Assembly (NCBI GenBank): GCA_017467275.1
Contig: JAFTSN010000025.1
Span: forward strand, 62,001-126,000
Direction of reading: 5' to 3'
DNA from: Clostridia bacterium
GTDB taxonomy: Bacteria > Bacillota > Clostridia > Christensenellales > Borkfalkiaceae
Length of the DNA stretch: 64,000 nt
In this document: piece by piece, positions 23,299-30,967 of the stretch
Numbering within the stretch: position 1 is the first letter of the stretch
How the letters are laid out: each line of letters opens with the position of its first letter
Notes under the pieces: generated by a model
What the model was told of the DNA's origin: nothing
The model's database searches: none
What the model saw: only the letters and a program-made list of their open reading frames with translations
Position numbers and translations under genes: made by a program

Positions 23299-25416
23299 TT
23301 ATTTTTTGGTCAAATGCAGTACACAGCCCCAACGGCCGACACTTCCGCCCGTAAAGGTCAAAACGCCGTTTTCAATCGAAAGATTATCGGGGGCGTTAAA
23401 TGCCGACTTGAGCGAATAGCTCCCAACCTCAATCTTAAAGGCACAATTCGGTTTATCCATGGAAAACGCATAGACCAGCTTTTCCCTTTTATCAAGAGAT
23501 TCTCGAACGAGATACACCCCTCCCTCAGGCTTGAAATAGGAATGAATCTCCCCGTTTTCAATGACCGTCGTCCGTCCGCTCGCGACGATATGGGAAACCG
23601 TTTTATAGTACTCGGTCGCCCGTTTGAGCTCGAAGAGAATTTCGGGGGATTTCGTCACAAGCTTTCCCGACAGACAAAATCTGCCGAGCATCGCCTTGGC
23701 GCAGGTGAATCGGACGTCCTCCGCCGTATATTCGTCGCGGATTGTTGCCCAAATTTGCATTTTTCGAGGCGGAATAAAACGGTGCAGATCTAACGCCACG
23801 CACACCCCTCCAGCGCATTCGTGCGCGTCGGAAAAAGAGACCATGTCGCCAAGGCTTAAGAACTTGGGCTCATGCCGCATACCGCCCGAAGCGCAGACCT
23901 CTAGCACCAAATCGGGAAGTTCACGTTTGATCTCCTCGAAAAAGGCAATCACGGCATTTATGTGCTCGCGCAAGCCCTCGCCATAGCTCTCCGCGCCGTC
24001 CACGCCGAGCCCGATGTTGTCATTATAGTCGACCTTCATATAGCCGATCGAATTTTCTTTAAGTGCTTTTATGACCTTTTCCCGCAAATATTCAATCACC
24101 TCGGGCTTTCTGAAATCGAAAAACGCCCTGTTTTGATGCACAATGATTTTTCCGTCGTAGGTCAGCATCCAATCGGGGTGCTTTTGAAAGACGTCAGACT
24201 CGACGGTTACCCGCTCGAATTCGTACCAGACACCAAACGTCATGCCGTGCTTTTGCACGGTGCGGCTGAACGCGCCCAAGCCGTTCGGGAAAGCCTTTTC
24301 ACTGACCTCCCAATCCCCAAGGATCTTTTTTCCGTCGTCATAGAACCAGCCGTCGTCAACGACGAAATATTTACAACCCAACTCTTTGGCGATGGGCAAA
24401 GTCATTTCAAGCTCGTCGCTACGGGGATTCCCCCAAGAAGCGCACCACTCGTTATACATGACGGGAAGAGACTGCTCGCACGCCTTCACTTGTTCAAAGT
24501 CAAACCGCTCCAAAAGTCGTTCGCAAGCCGTTTCCAGCCCCCCTTTTGCCACCGTTATAAACGCTTTTCGCGTTGTAAACTTCTCTCCGTTTTTGAGTGT
24601 TTTACGCCAATGCCCCGTCAAAAAATCGCTCTGCCCGCCGCCAATCGAAAGATTGCCGTTGCGGAAAACCGTCTCAATCTCCCAAGAGGAGGGGGCTTCT
24701 ATCGTCGCCGCCCAAACAACGCCCTTTTTTTTGTCCTCGACCGCCACAAAGGGAAGCTGATTGCGCGCGGGCATAGATCCCGTCTGACACCACTTTTCCA
24801 TGCGGATCCCCAATCCCGACCAAGAATGTTCAAAACCGAGCTTATCGGTGGAGACGGAATACTTTCTCCCCTCGCCGCTCCAATGGCTCATGAGCTTATG
24901 CAAAACAATGCTTTCCGAATCGTTATAGCGTTCAAACGGAGAAATGCAGGAAAGATTAAACGAGGGCGCCGCCTCAAGCACAAGCTCCTCGCCGACGTTT
25001 ACGATCTCGTTATACGTCGTGAGAAAGCCGCCGCCCCGATACTCAAGAACGTTGTTTACACGCAGCCCCGATTGGTTTTCAAACGCGGAAACAAGGCGTT
25101 TCCCATCCGCAAGTTCCTCTTCCGTATGTGCAACCAAGCAAAGCGAGCTCGCCGTGTCGCTGTTGCGTTGAGTCGAGCCTGCGGTGTAATCGCAGGAGTA
25201 GCCGTCCCCGCTCAACGCAATATGGAGCATGGGCTCGGAATGAATAATTTGACCGAGCGGACAAATACAGCAGAGCTTCTCGTCATTGATTTGCCCCTCC
25301 GTTCCGCGCGGAACAAGCAGGAACTGCGTGACGTTATTCACCGTTGCGAAAACGCCTACCATGTCCCCGAATACAAATTCTTTTTTCGTCAATTTTTCAG
25401 AAGCGTTTATCTTCAT
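23299..25416 (-). CDS. GH36 alpha-galactosidase
   Basis: Retaining alpha-galactosidase-type glycoside hydrolase of 705 residues without signal peptide, so it acts on imported sugars. N-terminal beta-supersandwich about 1-300, then the TIM barrel. The nucleophile is Asp463 in GYMKVDYND and the acid/base Asp530 in VSFSDAHE; WCASWGNPRSDE, FVVDDGWFYDDG and CASGGMRHE are clan GH-D landmarks. It is the last gene of the operon that carries two permeases and a solute-binding protein, which suggests that an alpha-galactoside or related oligosaccharide is imported and cut here. N-acetyl specificity cannot be excluded. Confidence 0.9.
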   Translation of the reverse strand: MKINASEKLTKKEFVFGDMVGVFATVNNVTQFLLVPRGTEGQINDEKLCCICPLGQIIHSEPMLHIALSGDGYSCDYTAGSTQRNSDTASSLCLVAHTEEELADGKRLVSAFENQSGLRVNNVLEYRGGGFLTTYNEIVNVGEELVLEAAPSFNLSCISPFERYNDSESIVLHKLMSHWSGEGRKYSVSTDKLGFEHSWSGLGIRMEKWCQTGSMPARNQLPFVAVEDKKKGVVWAATIEAPSSWEIETVFRNGNLSIGGGQSDFLTGHWRKTLKNGEKFTTRKAFITVAKGGLETACERLLERFDFEQVKACEQSLPVMYNEWCASWGNPRSDELEMTLPIAKELGCKYFVVDDGWFYDDGKKILGDWEVSEKAFPNGLGAFSRTVQKHGMTFGVWYEFERVTVESDVFQKHPDWMLTYDGKIIVHQNRAFFDFRKPEVIEYLREKVIKALKENSIGYMKVDYNDNIGLGVDGAESYGEGLREHINAVIAFFEEIKRELPDLVLEVCASGGMRHEPKFLSLGDMVSFSDAHECAGGVCVALDLHRFIPPRKMQIWATIRDEYTAEDVRFTCAKAMLGRFCLSGKLVTKSPEILFELKRATEYYKTVSHIVASGRTTVIENGEIHSYFKPEGGVYLVRESLDKREKLVYAFSMDKPNCAFKIEVGSYSLKSAFNAPDNLSIENGVLTFTGGSVGRWGCVLHLTKK

Positions 25417-25428
25417 AGCCTTCCCTTT

Positions 25429-26355
25429 TTAACTCTTGATCGCGCCGACCATGACTCCTTTGGTGAAATATTTTTGCAGGAACGGATAGATTGCCATAAT
25501 GGGTATGAGCGCAATAATGATCATTGCCGCGTTCGAGCCCTGCGGGAACACACGGGAGGTGTCCCAGCCGCCGCCCAGCCCCTCGCCGCGCTCATTGTTG
25601 AGCCCCTGCCTGATCTTCAATGCCATGGGTGCCAGCTCGGGCGCGTCGGAAAGGAAAATTGCGGGCCAATACCAATCGTTCCACTTTGCCACGAGATAAT
25701 AGAGCATAATCGTTGCCACGCCCGCCTTGGACAGCGGCAAAACGAACGTGAACAGGATCCTGAACTCGCTCGCGCCGTCCAAGCGGCAGGATTCAATGAT
25801 GCTGTCGGGCACCTGTTTAAAGAAATTTCTTAACACGATCATATTGAACGTGTTTACCCCAAACGGGATAATGATGCTCGCCAGATTATTCACGCCCGTC
25901 GTGTCCTTGACAGTCAGATAGAAGGGCACGAGCCCGCCGCCGAAGAACATGGTGAAGACGATCATATAGAAAATGAATTTCAGCCCGGGCACATCCTTTT
26001 TCGTGAACGAATAGGCGCCGAGCGAGGTTAGTACAATGGAATACCCCACGCTTAACACCGTCACCAAAACGGAAATTCCAAAGGCGCGAAAAATATTGTC
26101 CTGATAGAGCGTTACCTTATAGTTCTCCACATTGAAATGGAAAGGAAATACGAGTGTATTCGCCTGCAAATAGTCCGCTTTGGAGGCAAAACTCAACAAG
26201 AGAAGATAGACGATCGGCAAAATACAAATGAGCGCAAACAGCCCCAAAACCGTGTAGTTCACAACGTCGAATAGGGAGGTTTTCTTCCTCTTCACGTAGA
26301 CAATCTTACCGTCGACGAGCTTCGCATAATAATTGGGATTATTTTCTTTTCTCAT
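25429..26355 (-). CDS. Carbohydrate ABC transporter permease, LplC/AraQ-like
   Basis: Membrane subunit of a sugar importer (CUT1 type). 308 residues with six hydrophobic segments and the ATPase-contact EAA-like loop ESCRLDGASEFRILFTFVLPLSKAG in two parts near residue 190. The length and the start of the transmembrane domain (VVNYTVLGLFALICILP) match the LplC subgroup. It follows the partner permease by 8 bases. No ATP-binding protein is in the operon, so a shared MsmX-like ATPase is likely. Confidence 0.92.
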   Translation of the reverse strand: MRKENNPNYYAKLVDGKIVYVKRKKTSLFDVVNYTVLGLFALICILPIVYLLLLSFASKADYLQANTLVFPFHFNVENYKVTLYQDNIFRAFGISVLVTVLSVGYSIVLTSLGAYSFTKKDVPGLKFIFYMIVFTMFFGGGLVPFYLTVKDTTGVNNLASIIIPFGVNTFNMIVLRNFFKQVPDSIIESCRLDGASEFRILFTFVLPLSKAGVATIMLYYLVAKWNDWYWPAIFLSDAPELAPMALKIRQGLNNERGEGLGGGWDTSRVFPQGSNAAMIIIALIPIMAIYPFLQKYFTKGVMVGAIKS

Positions 26356-26363
26356 ACTTCACC

Positions 26364-27380
26364 TCAGTCGATCGAATACATGCTATAGCCGTTAATCTTT
26401 TTCGTGATTATGTTCCCGCCAATCAGGAACACGAAATTGACCACCGTCTTAAATAAGCTGACCGCAGACGAGACCGCCTCTCTGTGGTCTTCCATGAACA
26501 GACGGTAGACGTAGGTGTCGAGAATGTCTGCCGTCTCGTAAATCCCCTTATTATAGAGATTGTAGACGGGGTCAAAGCCCGCGTTCATGATGTTGGAGAG
26601 CTGCATGATAAACATGACCGTGATCACGGGCGTGATCATGGGGATCGTGATGCGGAAAATAAGCCCGCCTCGCTTACAGCCGTCGATCGTCGCCGCTTCA
26701 TAGAGCGATGGATCGATTCCTGAAATGGCTGCTATGTAAATGATCGTGCCCCAGCCCGTCCCTTTCCAAATTTCCGAAAAGAGCAATATGGGATAAAAGG
26801 CGTCCTTGTCGTTCAAAAAGGAGACTCGCTCCCCGCCGAGCGCAGAAATAATGTTGTTGATGACGCCGTCATCAACAGCGAGAATCATTTTTACAAGCCC
26901 GCCGAGGATTACCCACGAAATGAAGTGCGGCAAATACATCGCCGTCTGAATACATTTCTTGGTCCCCGTGCCGTTCATTTCGTTCAAAAGAATTGCCACA
27001 AATATGGGGAGCGGGAAACAGATTGCCAGCTTTAAACAGCTGATAATGAGCGTGTTTTTGATTGCCCTGCCAAGCTCGGGACGGGCAAACACCCACTCGA
27101 AATTTTTCCAGCCCACCCAAGGGCTGCCGAAAATCCCGTATTTAGGTCGCCAATCCTTCCACGCGAGCACAATTCCGTACATGGGTACGTATTGATAGAC
27201 GATATAGAACAAAACGACGGGCAACAGCATCAGATAAATCTGACGGCTACGCACGATTTTGCCCCAAAGTTTCTTCCACTTATCCGATTCTGGCTTCTTT
27301 TTCACCCTTTCCGCTTCGGAGAAGGCGCCTACGGGTACCGCCCCCGCTTTCTCTTCCGTCCGTATCTTCTTGTCGTTCAT
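26364..27380 (-). CDS. Carbohydrate ABC transporter permease, LplB-like
   Basis: Partner membrane subunit of 338 residues with six hydrophobic segments after a charged 40-residue N-terminus. Family marks are QIYLMLLPVVLFYIVYQYVPMYG, the LLNEMNGTGTKKCIQTAMYLPHFISW region and the EAA loop YEAATIDGCKRGGLIFRITIP. The gene lies between the beta-helix lipoprotein and the LplC-like gene. LplB/LplC systems usually import oligosaccharides made by surface glycosidases. Confidence 0.92.
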   Translation of the reverse strand: MNDKKIRTEEKAGAVPVGAFSEAERVKKKPESDKWKKLWGKIVRSRQIYLMLLPVVLFYIVYQYVPMYGIVLAWKDWRPKYGIFGSPWVGWKNFEWVFARPELGRAIKNTLIISCLKLAICFPLPIFVAILLNEMNGTGTKKCIQTAMYLPHFISWVILGGLVKMILAVDDGVINNIISALGGERVSFLNDKDAFYPILLFSEIWKGTGWGTIIYIAAISGIDPSLYEAATIDGCKRGGLIFRITIPMITPVITVMFIMQLSNIMNAGFDPVYNLYNKGIYETADILDTYVYRLFMEDHREAVSSAVSLFKTVVNFVFLIGGNIITKKINGYSMYSID

Positions 27381-27391
27381 AAATAGCTCCT

Positions 27392-29056
27392 TTATTCGAC
27401 CGTCAGCTCGTCAAACCACGACGAAGCCTCGTTTCGGAAAAGCGAAGCGTCGTTTTTATCCGAAGCTTTCAACGTCTTTCCGCAGTGCTGAATATCCTTT
27501 AACTTGATATTCGTGATGCTTCCGCCCGTCGCAGAATAGAACATGGAGAACGCAAACACGCCCAGCTCCGTCGAATAAACGTTGATATTTTTAAAGGTCA
27601 CGTTATCGAGGATTGCGCCCGCACCGCGTACCCGCACTGCCATCACGTTGGGAGAAATCACGTGATAAATTTCAATATTCTCAAAGAGAATCTCCCCCCA
27701 GCGAGTCTTCGCATTCGTGCCTAAACGGCAATCAAGCGCACTGCTATACGTCTGCCAAACGGGCTGTGCAAAGCCCACCGAATTATTGCGGAAAGTCATG
27801 TTTTCCATATCGCATGCGGACTCCCATACAACGCCGTAGCCCGTCGCTTTATCCGTCCAACAGTCGTTATATTCATATAAGCAGTTGCTGCCGATGGCAG
27901 AGCCACCCCAGCCCGTACCCTTGAACTCAATCGCGTCGTCGCCCGTGCGAACAAAATTGTATCTTCCCACGCTGTCTCGACACTCGCTCATCATGATTCC
28001 GTCGGAATACGTCCGATAGCCGAGGAGTAAATTGCTTTCAACAAGCACGTTATCCGAATTGTAAAAACACATCGTCCACGTGTTGGAGTTAATGACTGTG
28101 AGTCCGCGGACAACAAGATTTTCCACCCGCTTAACATTCACGACGTGACGGTTTTTGTTGTCTCCGCCAAGACATTCGCCCATGTCGAGGATCCCCCGAC
28201 CGAGCACCTTGGCGTTCGCACAGTCCTCTATATGAATCGCCGTGTTCTTATCGAAATTGCCGCCCGAAAGCTCTCTGTCCGTACATTTCAAATACGCGCC
28301 CCGCTCAAGATAGAGCGTGCTCCCGTCGGGAACGTTGATGCTGGAAATATCGTGCAACCCCGCCTTCATAACGTAGATCATTTCTTTTTCCGTAAATTCA
28401 AGCGAACCCGTCTCGTGATACCCGGGCTCGATATATTGAACGTCGTAGCCCACGGGAATTTCAAGCGGCTCCTCTTTTGTGACCATGATCGTGAGAGGCG
28501 CCAACTCGGGATTGGTAATCGCCGCATCCGCCGAGGTCGCGAACGTGTAGGTATAGGAGCCGTAGGCGTTGATAACCGAGGAGAACGTCTTATCGGCGAT
28601 CTCCACCTCCACATCGCGGCTCAACGGCAGAACGACGCATTTTTTATACGCGCGGTTCATTTCGAGCGAAACGTTTAAAATAAAGTCCTCCTGATTGCTC
28701 GTGACGTCCACCCACGCAAAGGAATGTACGCCTTTAGCGCATCTCGCCGAATAGACGGGCACCTCGACGCCGTTGATGTTCAGCTTGTGCCACGGGCTCT
28801 TAATGACCCCGTCCTTGGTGGGCATATCGTTATTGCCGCCGTTGGAGGTAAACACCTCCGCTTTCCAAGAATCGATATCCCCCGCTTCTGTTTGGGAAAC
28901 GTCCTTTACCGCTTCGTCTCCATAGACCGTGGGAACGATCTCAGCGATTTTTGCAGGGTCGTAGGGCTTTTTCCCCGAGGAGGGCTTATCCTCGCAACCC
29001 GCCGCGGAAAACAGAAATACCGCCACGCCGAACAAACTCAAAAGCTTCGTTCTCAT
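27392..29056 (-). CDS. Right-handed beta-helix lipoprotein, GH28/GH49-like
   Basis: Surface lipoprotein of 554 residues; signal peptide ends SAAGC with Cys21. The N-terminal 200 residues look like a beta-sandwich; from about 225 the chain has beta-helix repeats with the polygalacturonase-like block SDGIMMSECRDS and TGDDAIEFKG, plus YLERGAYLKC, which also occurs in GH49-type enzymes. The Asp pair in TGDDAIE is in the place of GH28 catalytic residues. So it probably cleaves or binds a polysaccharide for the transporter next to it. It sits between the solute-binding protein and the permeases, an unusual place. Exact family uncertain. Confidence 0.75.
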   Translation of the reverse strand: MRTKLLSLFGVAVFLFSAAGCEDKPSSGKKPYDPAKIAEIVPTVYGDEAVKDVSQTEAGDIDSWKAEVFTSNGGNNDMPTKDGVIKSPWHKLNINGVEVPVYSARCAKGVHSFAWVDVTSNQEDFILNVSLEMNRAYKKCVVLPLSRDVEVEIADKTFSSVINAYGSYTYTFATSADAAITNPELAPLTIMVTKEEPLEIPVGYDVQYIEPGYHETGSLEFTEKEMIYVMKAGLHDISSINVPDGSTLYLERGAYLKCTDRELSGGNFDKNTAIHIEDCANAKVLGRGILDMGECLGGDNKNRHVVNVKRVENLVVRGLTVINSNTWTMCFYNSDNVLVESNLLLGYRTYSDGIMMSECRDSVGRYNFVRTGDDAIEFKGTGWGGSAIGSNCLYEYNDCWTDKATGYGVVWESACDMENMTFRNNSVGFAQPVWQTYSSALDCRLGTNAKTRWGEILFENIEIYHVISPNVMAVRVRGAGAILDNVTFKNINVYSTELGVFAFSMFYSATGGSITNIKLKDIQHCGKTLKASDKNDASLFRNEASSWFDELTVE

Positions 29057-29140
29057 AATTTTTCTCCTCTTTCCTATTGGGAAAATCCGATTCCGAACGC
29101 AAAAACCGTTCGGAATCGGTCTGTTTTTGCTTGGCTAAAC

Positions 29141-30949
29141 TTATTTTTTTACGTATTTGGTAAGCTTACCCGATTGAACGGCTTCGTTATACTCCCGTTG
29201 CATCTCCGAGCCGCGATAGGTGGAATTATACTCCTTCACGTATTTGCCCCAAGCCGTCTTCATGGCGTCGCTCACGGTGTAGAGCTTGGTCATACCGTCC
29301 GTCTTCCACGTCTTGGCGTCAAACGTCCAATTCGCCTTGAGGGAGGCGTTCGTGAACATTTTAATCACCGTCTCGTCAAAATAATCGTAGGCACCCGCCT
29401 GATTATCGATCATGGATTCCGTGTAAAGATCGGGATAGTCGGAAAGGATCATGGTCGCCGCGCTCTTCTTCGCGCGATCGACGAGGATATCACCGTTCGT
29501 CAACAGTGCGTCCGCCTCGCTCGGCGTGTAGGTCAGATAGCTAATGAATGCCGAGAAATCCGTCCAGCGGAGCTCTTGCACAATCCCGTTGTTATCGGGC
29601 TCGCAGATCGTCACCTTTTCGCCGCCCACGATATCGTCTTTCCATTCCCAATGCTCGCCGTAAACGCCATAGGTTACCAGCTCAATCCCCTCGGGACTAT
29701 AGAGATATTCAAGGAGCTTTAAGCAAGCCTCGAGCCTCTCTACGCTCATGCCGCCGCGCAAGCACCAGCCGCGATAGTAACGAATATCACCCTGACCGCC
29801 ATAGGTGCCGTTCGCACCCTTGGGCGGATCAATAATGAGAATTTTGTCGACTGCAGATTGCATCGTGATGCGAAGGGAGCTCATCATGTCCGCCGCCACC
29901 ACGTTATACCAGTTGTGCGCATACATCATGCCCGCTTTATCCTGCACAAAATCGTCCTGCTTATTGCTGACCGTCTTAGTGCCCACCTCTTGGCTGACGT
30001 AGCCCTCGGAGATCATTTTATTGATGAGAGAGGTCGCCAGCATCGCGCCGTCGGAAGTGGCGGTGTTGGAATACTCGCCGTTCTCGTCTGCAACCCACAT
30101 TTTCCAAGGGCTGTCGTAAGCGACGTGGATCCAAGAATCCATGTCTCGGTTCTCCTCCGTGACGTAACCAAACGTGTCGTTCTTGCCGTCGTTATCGGGG
30201 TCGTAGAGCGTAAATGCGCGGGCAAGGCGATAGAACTCCGCAAGATCGGCGGGTCCCTCCTCGCTGAACTTATATTCGGCTCGAAGCGTGTCCGTGATCT
30301 GCGAAGCCGACGAAACCACGCCGTCCTCCAGTAAAATCGTGTCAATTTTGGCGTTCAGATTCTTGATCCAATCGCGACGGACGTAGAGCGATTTCTCGTT
30401 CTCCCATTTGCGGGGGATAAACCACGTGTGTCCTTTGGAATAGGAGACGTTGGTCTTCATATAGTCGTAATCGAGCATATATTCGTAGAGATTGGGATAT
30501 TTGTCCTTGGTTTGCTCGTTCACGTAGTAGGAGATCGGCACGATCTCGTCGTCGCGGATCAGATTTTTGAAAAATTCGGGGCTCTTGGGTCCGTCGACGA
30601 TAAACATATCGCACAGCTGCCCGTTCACGCGCTGTAAGTTAAGCTGCGTATAATAAGTCTCGAGCGCCGTCGATTTTGCGGTGAGTTTGGTCTCCGTGAG
30701 ACCCGTTGCCTTTCTGAGCGCCTTATATACAGGGCTGTTGACCGCAACGCCGTTGTTGAACTGCTCCCAGTCGTTGCAGAACATCGTGATTTCGTCCACG
30801 GCGTCCTCATGCCAGATCTTGGGATCGTAGGTCCAATTGGAGTCGTCGAGCGGAGCTCTGGGTCCGCAGGCGACGATGGGCGCAAACACGATCGCCGCCA
30901 TTATGAGCGCGCCCGCCTTTTTTACTGCTTTCTTAAGAGATACTTTCAT
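29141..30949 (-). CDS. Extracellular solute-binding lipoprotein, LplA/LipO-like
   Basis: Sugar-binding receptor of the ABC importer. 602 residues; N-terminal signal with FAPIVAC and Cys28 as lipid site. The two-lobe body carries typical type 1 features (YVRRDWIKNLNAK, EFYRLARAFTLYDPDNDGKNDTFGY with its calcium-loop-like DPDNDGKND, and YSPEGIELVTYG). The length suits long-chain oligosaccharide receptors paired with LplB/LplC permeases. Directly upstream are two LamG proteins. Confidence 0.9.
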   Translation of the reverse strand: MKVSLKKAVKKAGALIMAAIVFAPIVACGPRAPLDDSNWTYDPKIWHEDAVDEITMFCNDWEQFNNGVAVNSPVYKALRKATGLTETKLTAKSTALETYYTQLNLQRVNGQLCDMFIVDGPKSPEFFKNLIRDDEIVPISYYVNEQTKDKYPNLYEYMLDYDYMKTNVSYSKGHTWFIPRKWENEKSLYVRRDWIKNLNAKIDTILLEDGVVSSASQITDTLRAEYKFSEEGPADLAEFYRLARAFTLYDPDNDGKNDTFGYVTEENRDMDSWIHVAYDSPWKMWVADENGEYSNTATSDGAMLATSLINKMISEGYVSQEVGTKTVSNKQDDFVQDKAGMMYAHNWYNVVAADMMSSLRITMQSAVDKILIIDPPKGANGTYGGQGDIRYYRGWCLRGGMSVERLEACLKLLEYLYSPEGIELVTYGVYGEHWEWKDDIVGGEKVTICEPDNNGIVQELRWTDFSAFISYLTYTPSEADALLTNGDILVDRAKKSAATMILSDYPDLYTESMIDNQAGAYDYFDETVIKMFTNASLKANWTFDAKTWKTDGMTKLYTVSDAMKTAWGKYVKEYNSTYRGSEMQREYNEAVQSGKLTKYVKK

Positions 30950-30967
30950 TTTTTCTTCCTCTTTTTC

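Noticed and set aside
23962..25833. 623-codon plus-strand open frame antisense to GH36 and the permease
   Set aside because: It has no ribosome site, an Arg/His-rich composition typical of a shadow frame, and lies opposite well-recognised genes.
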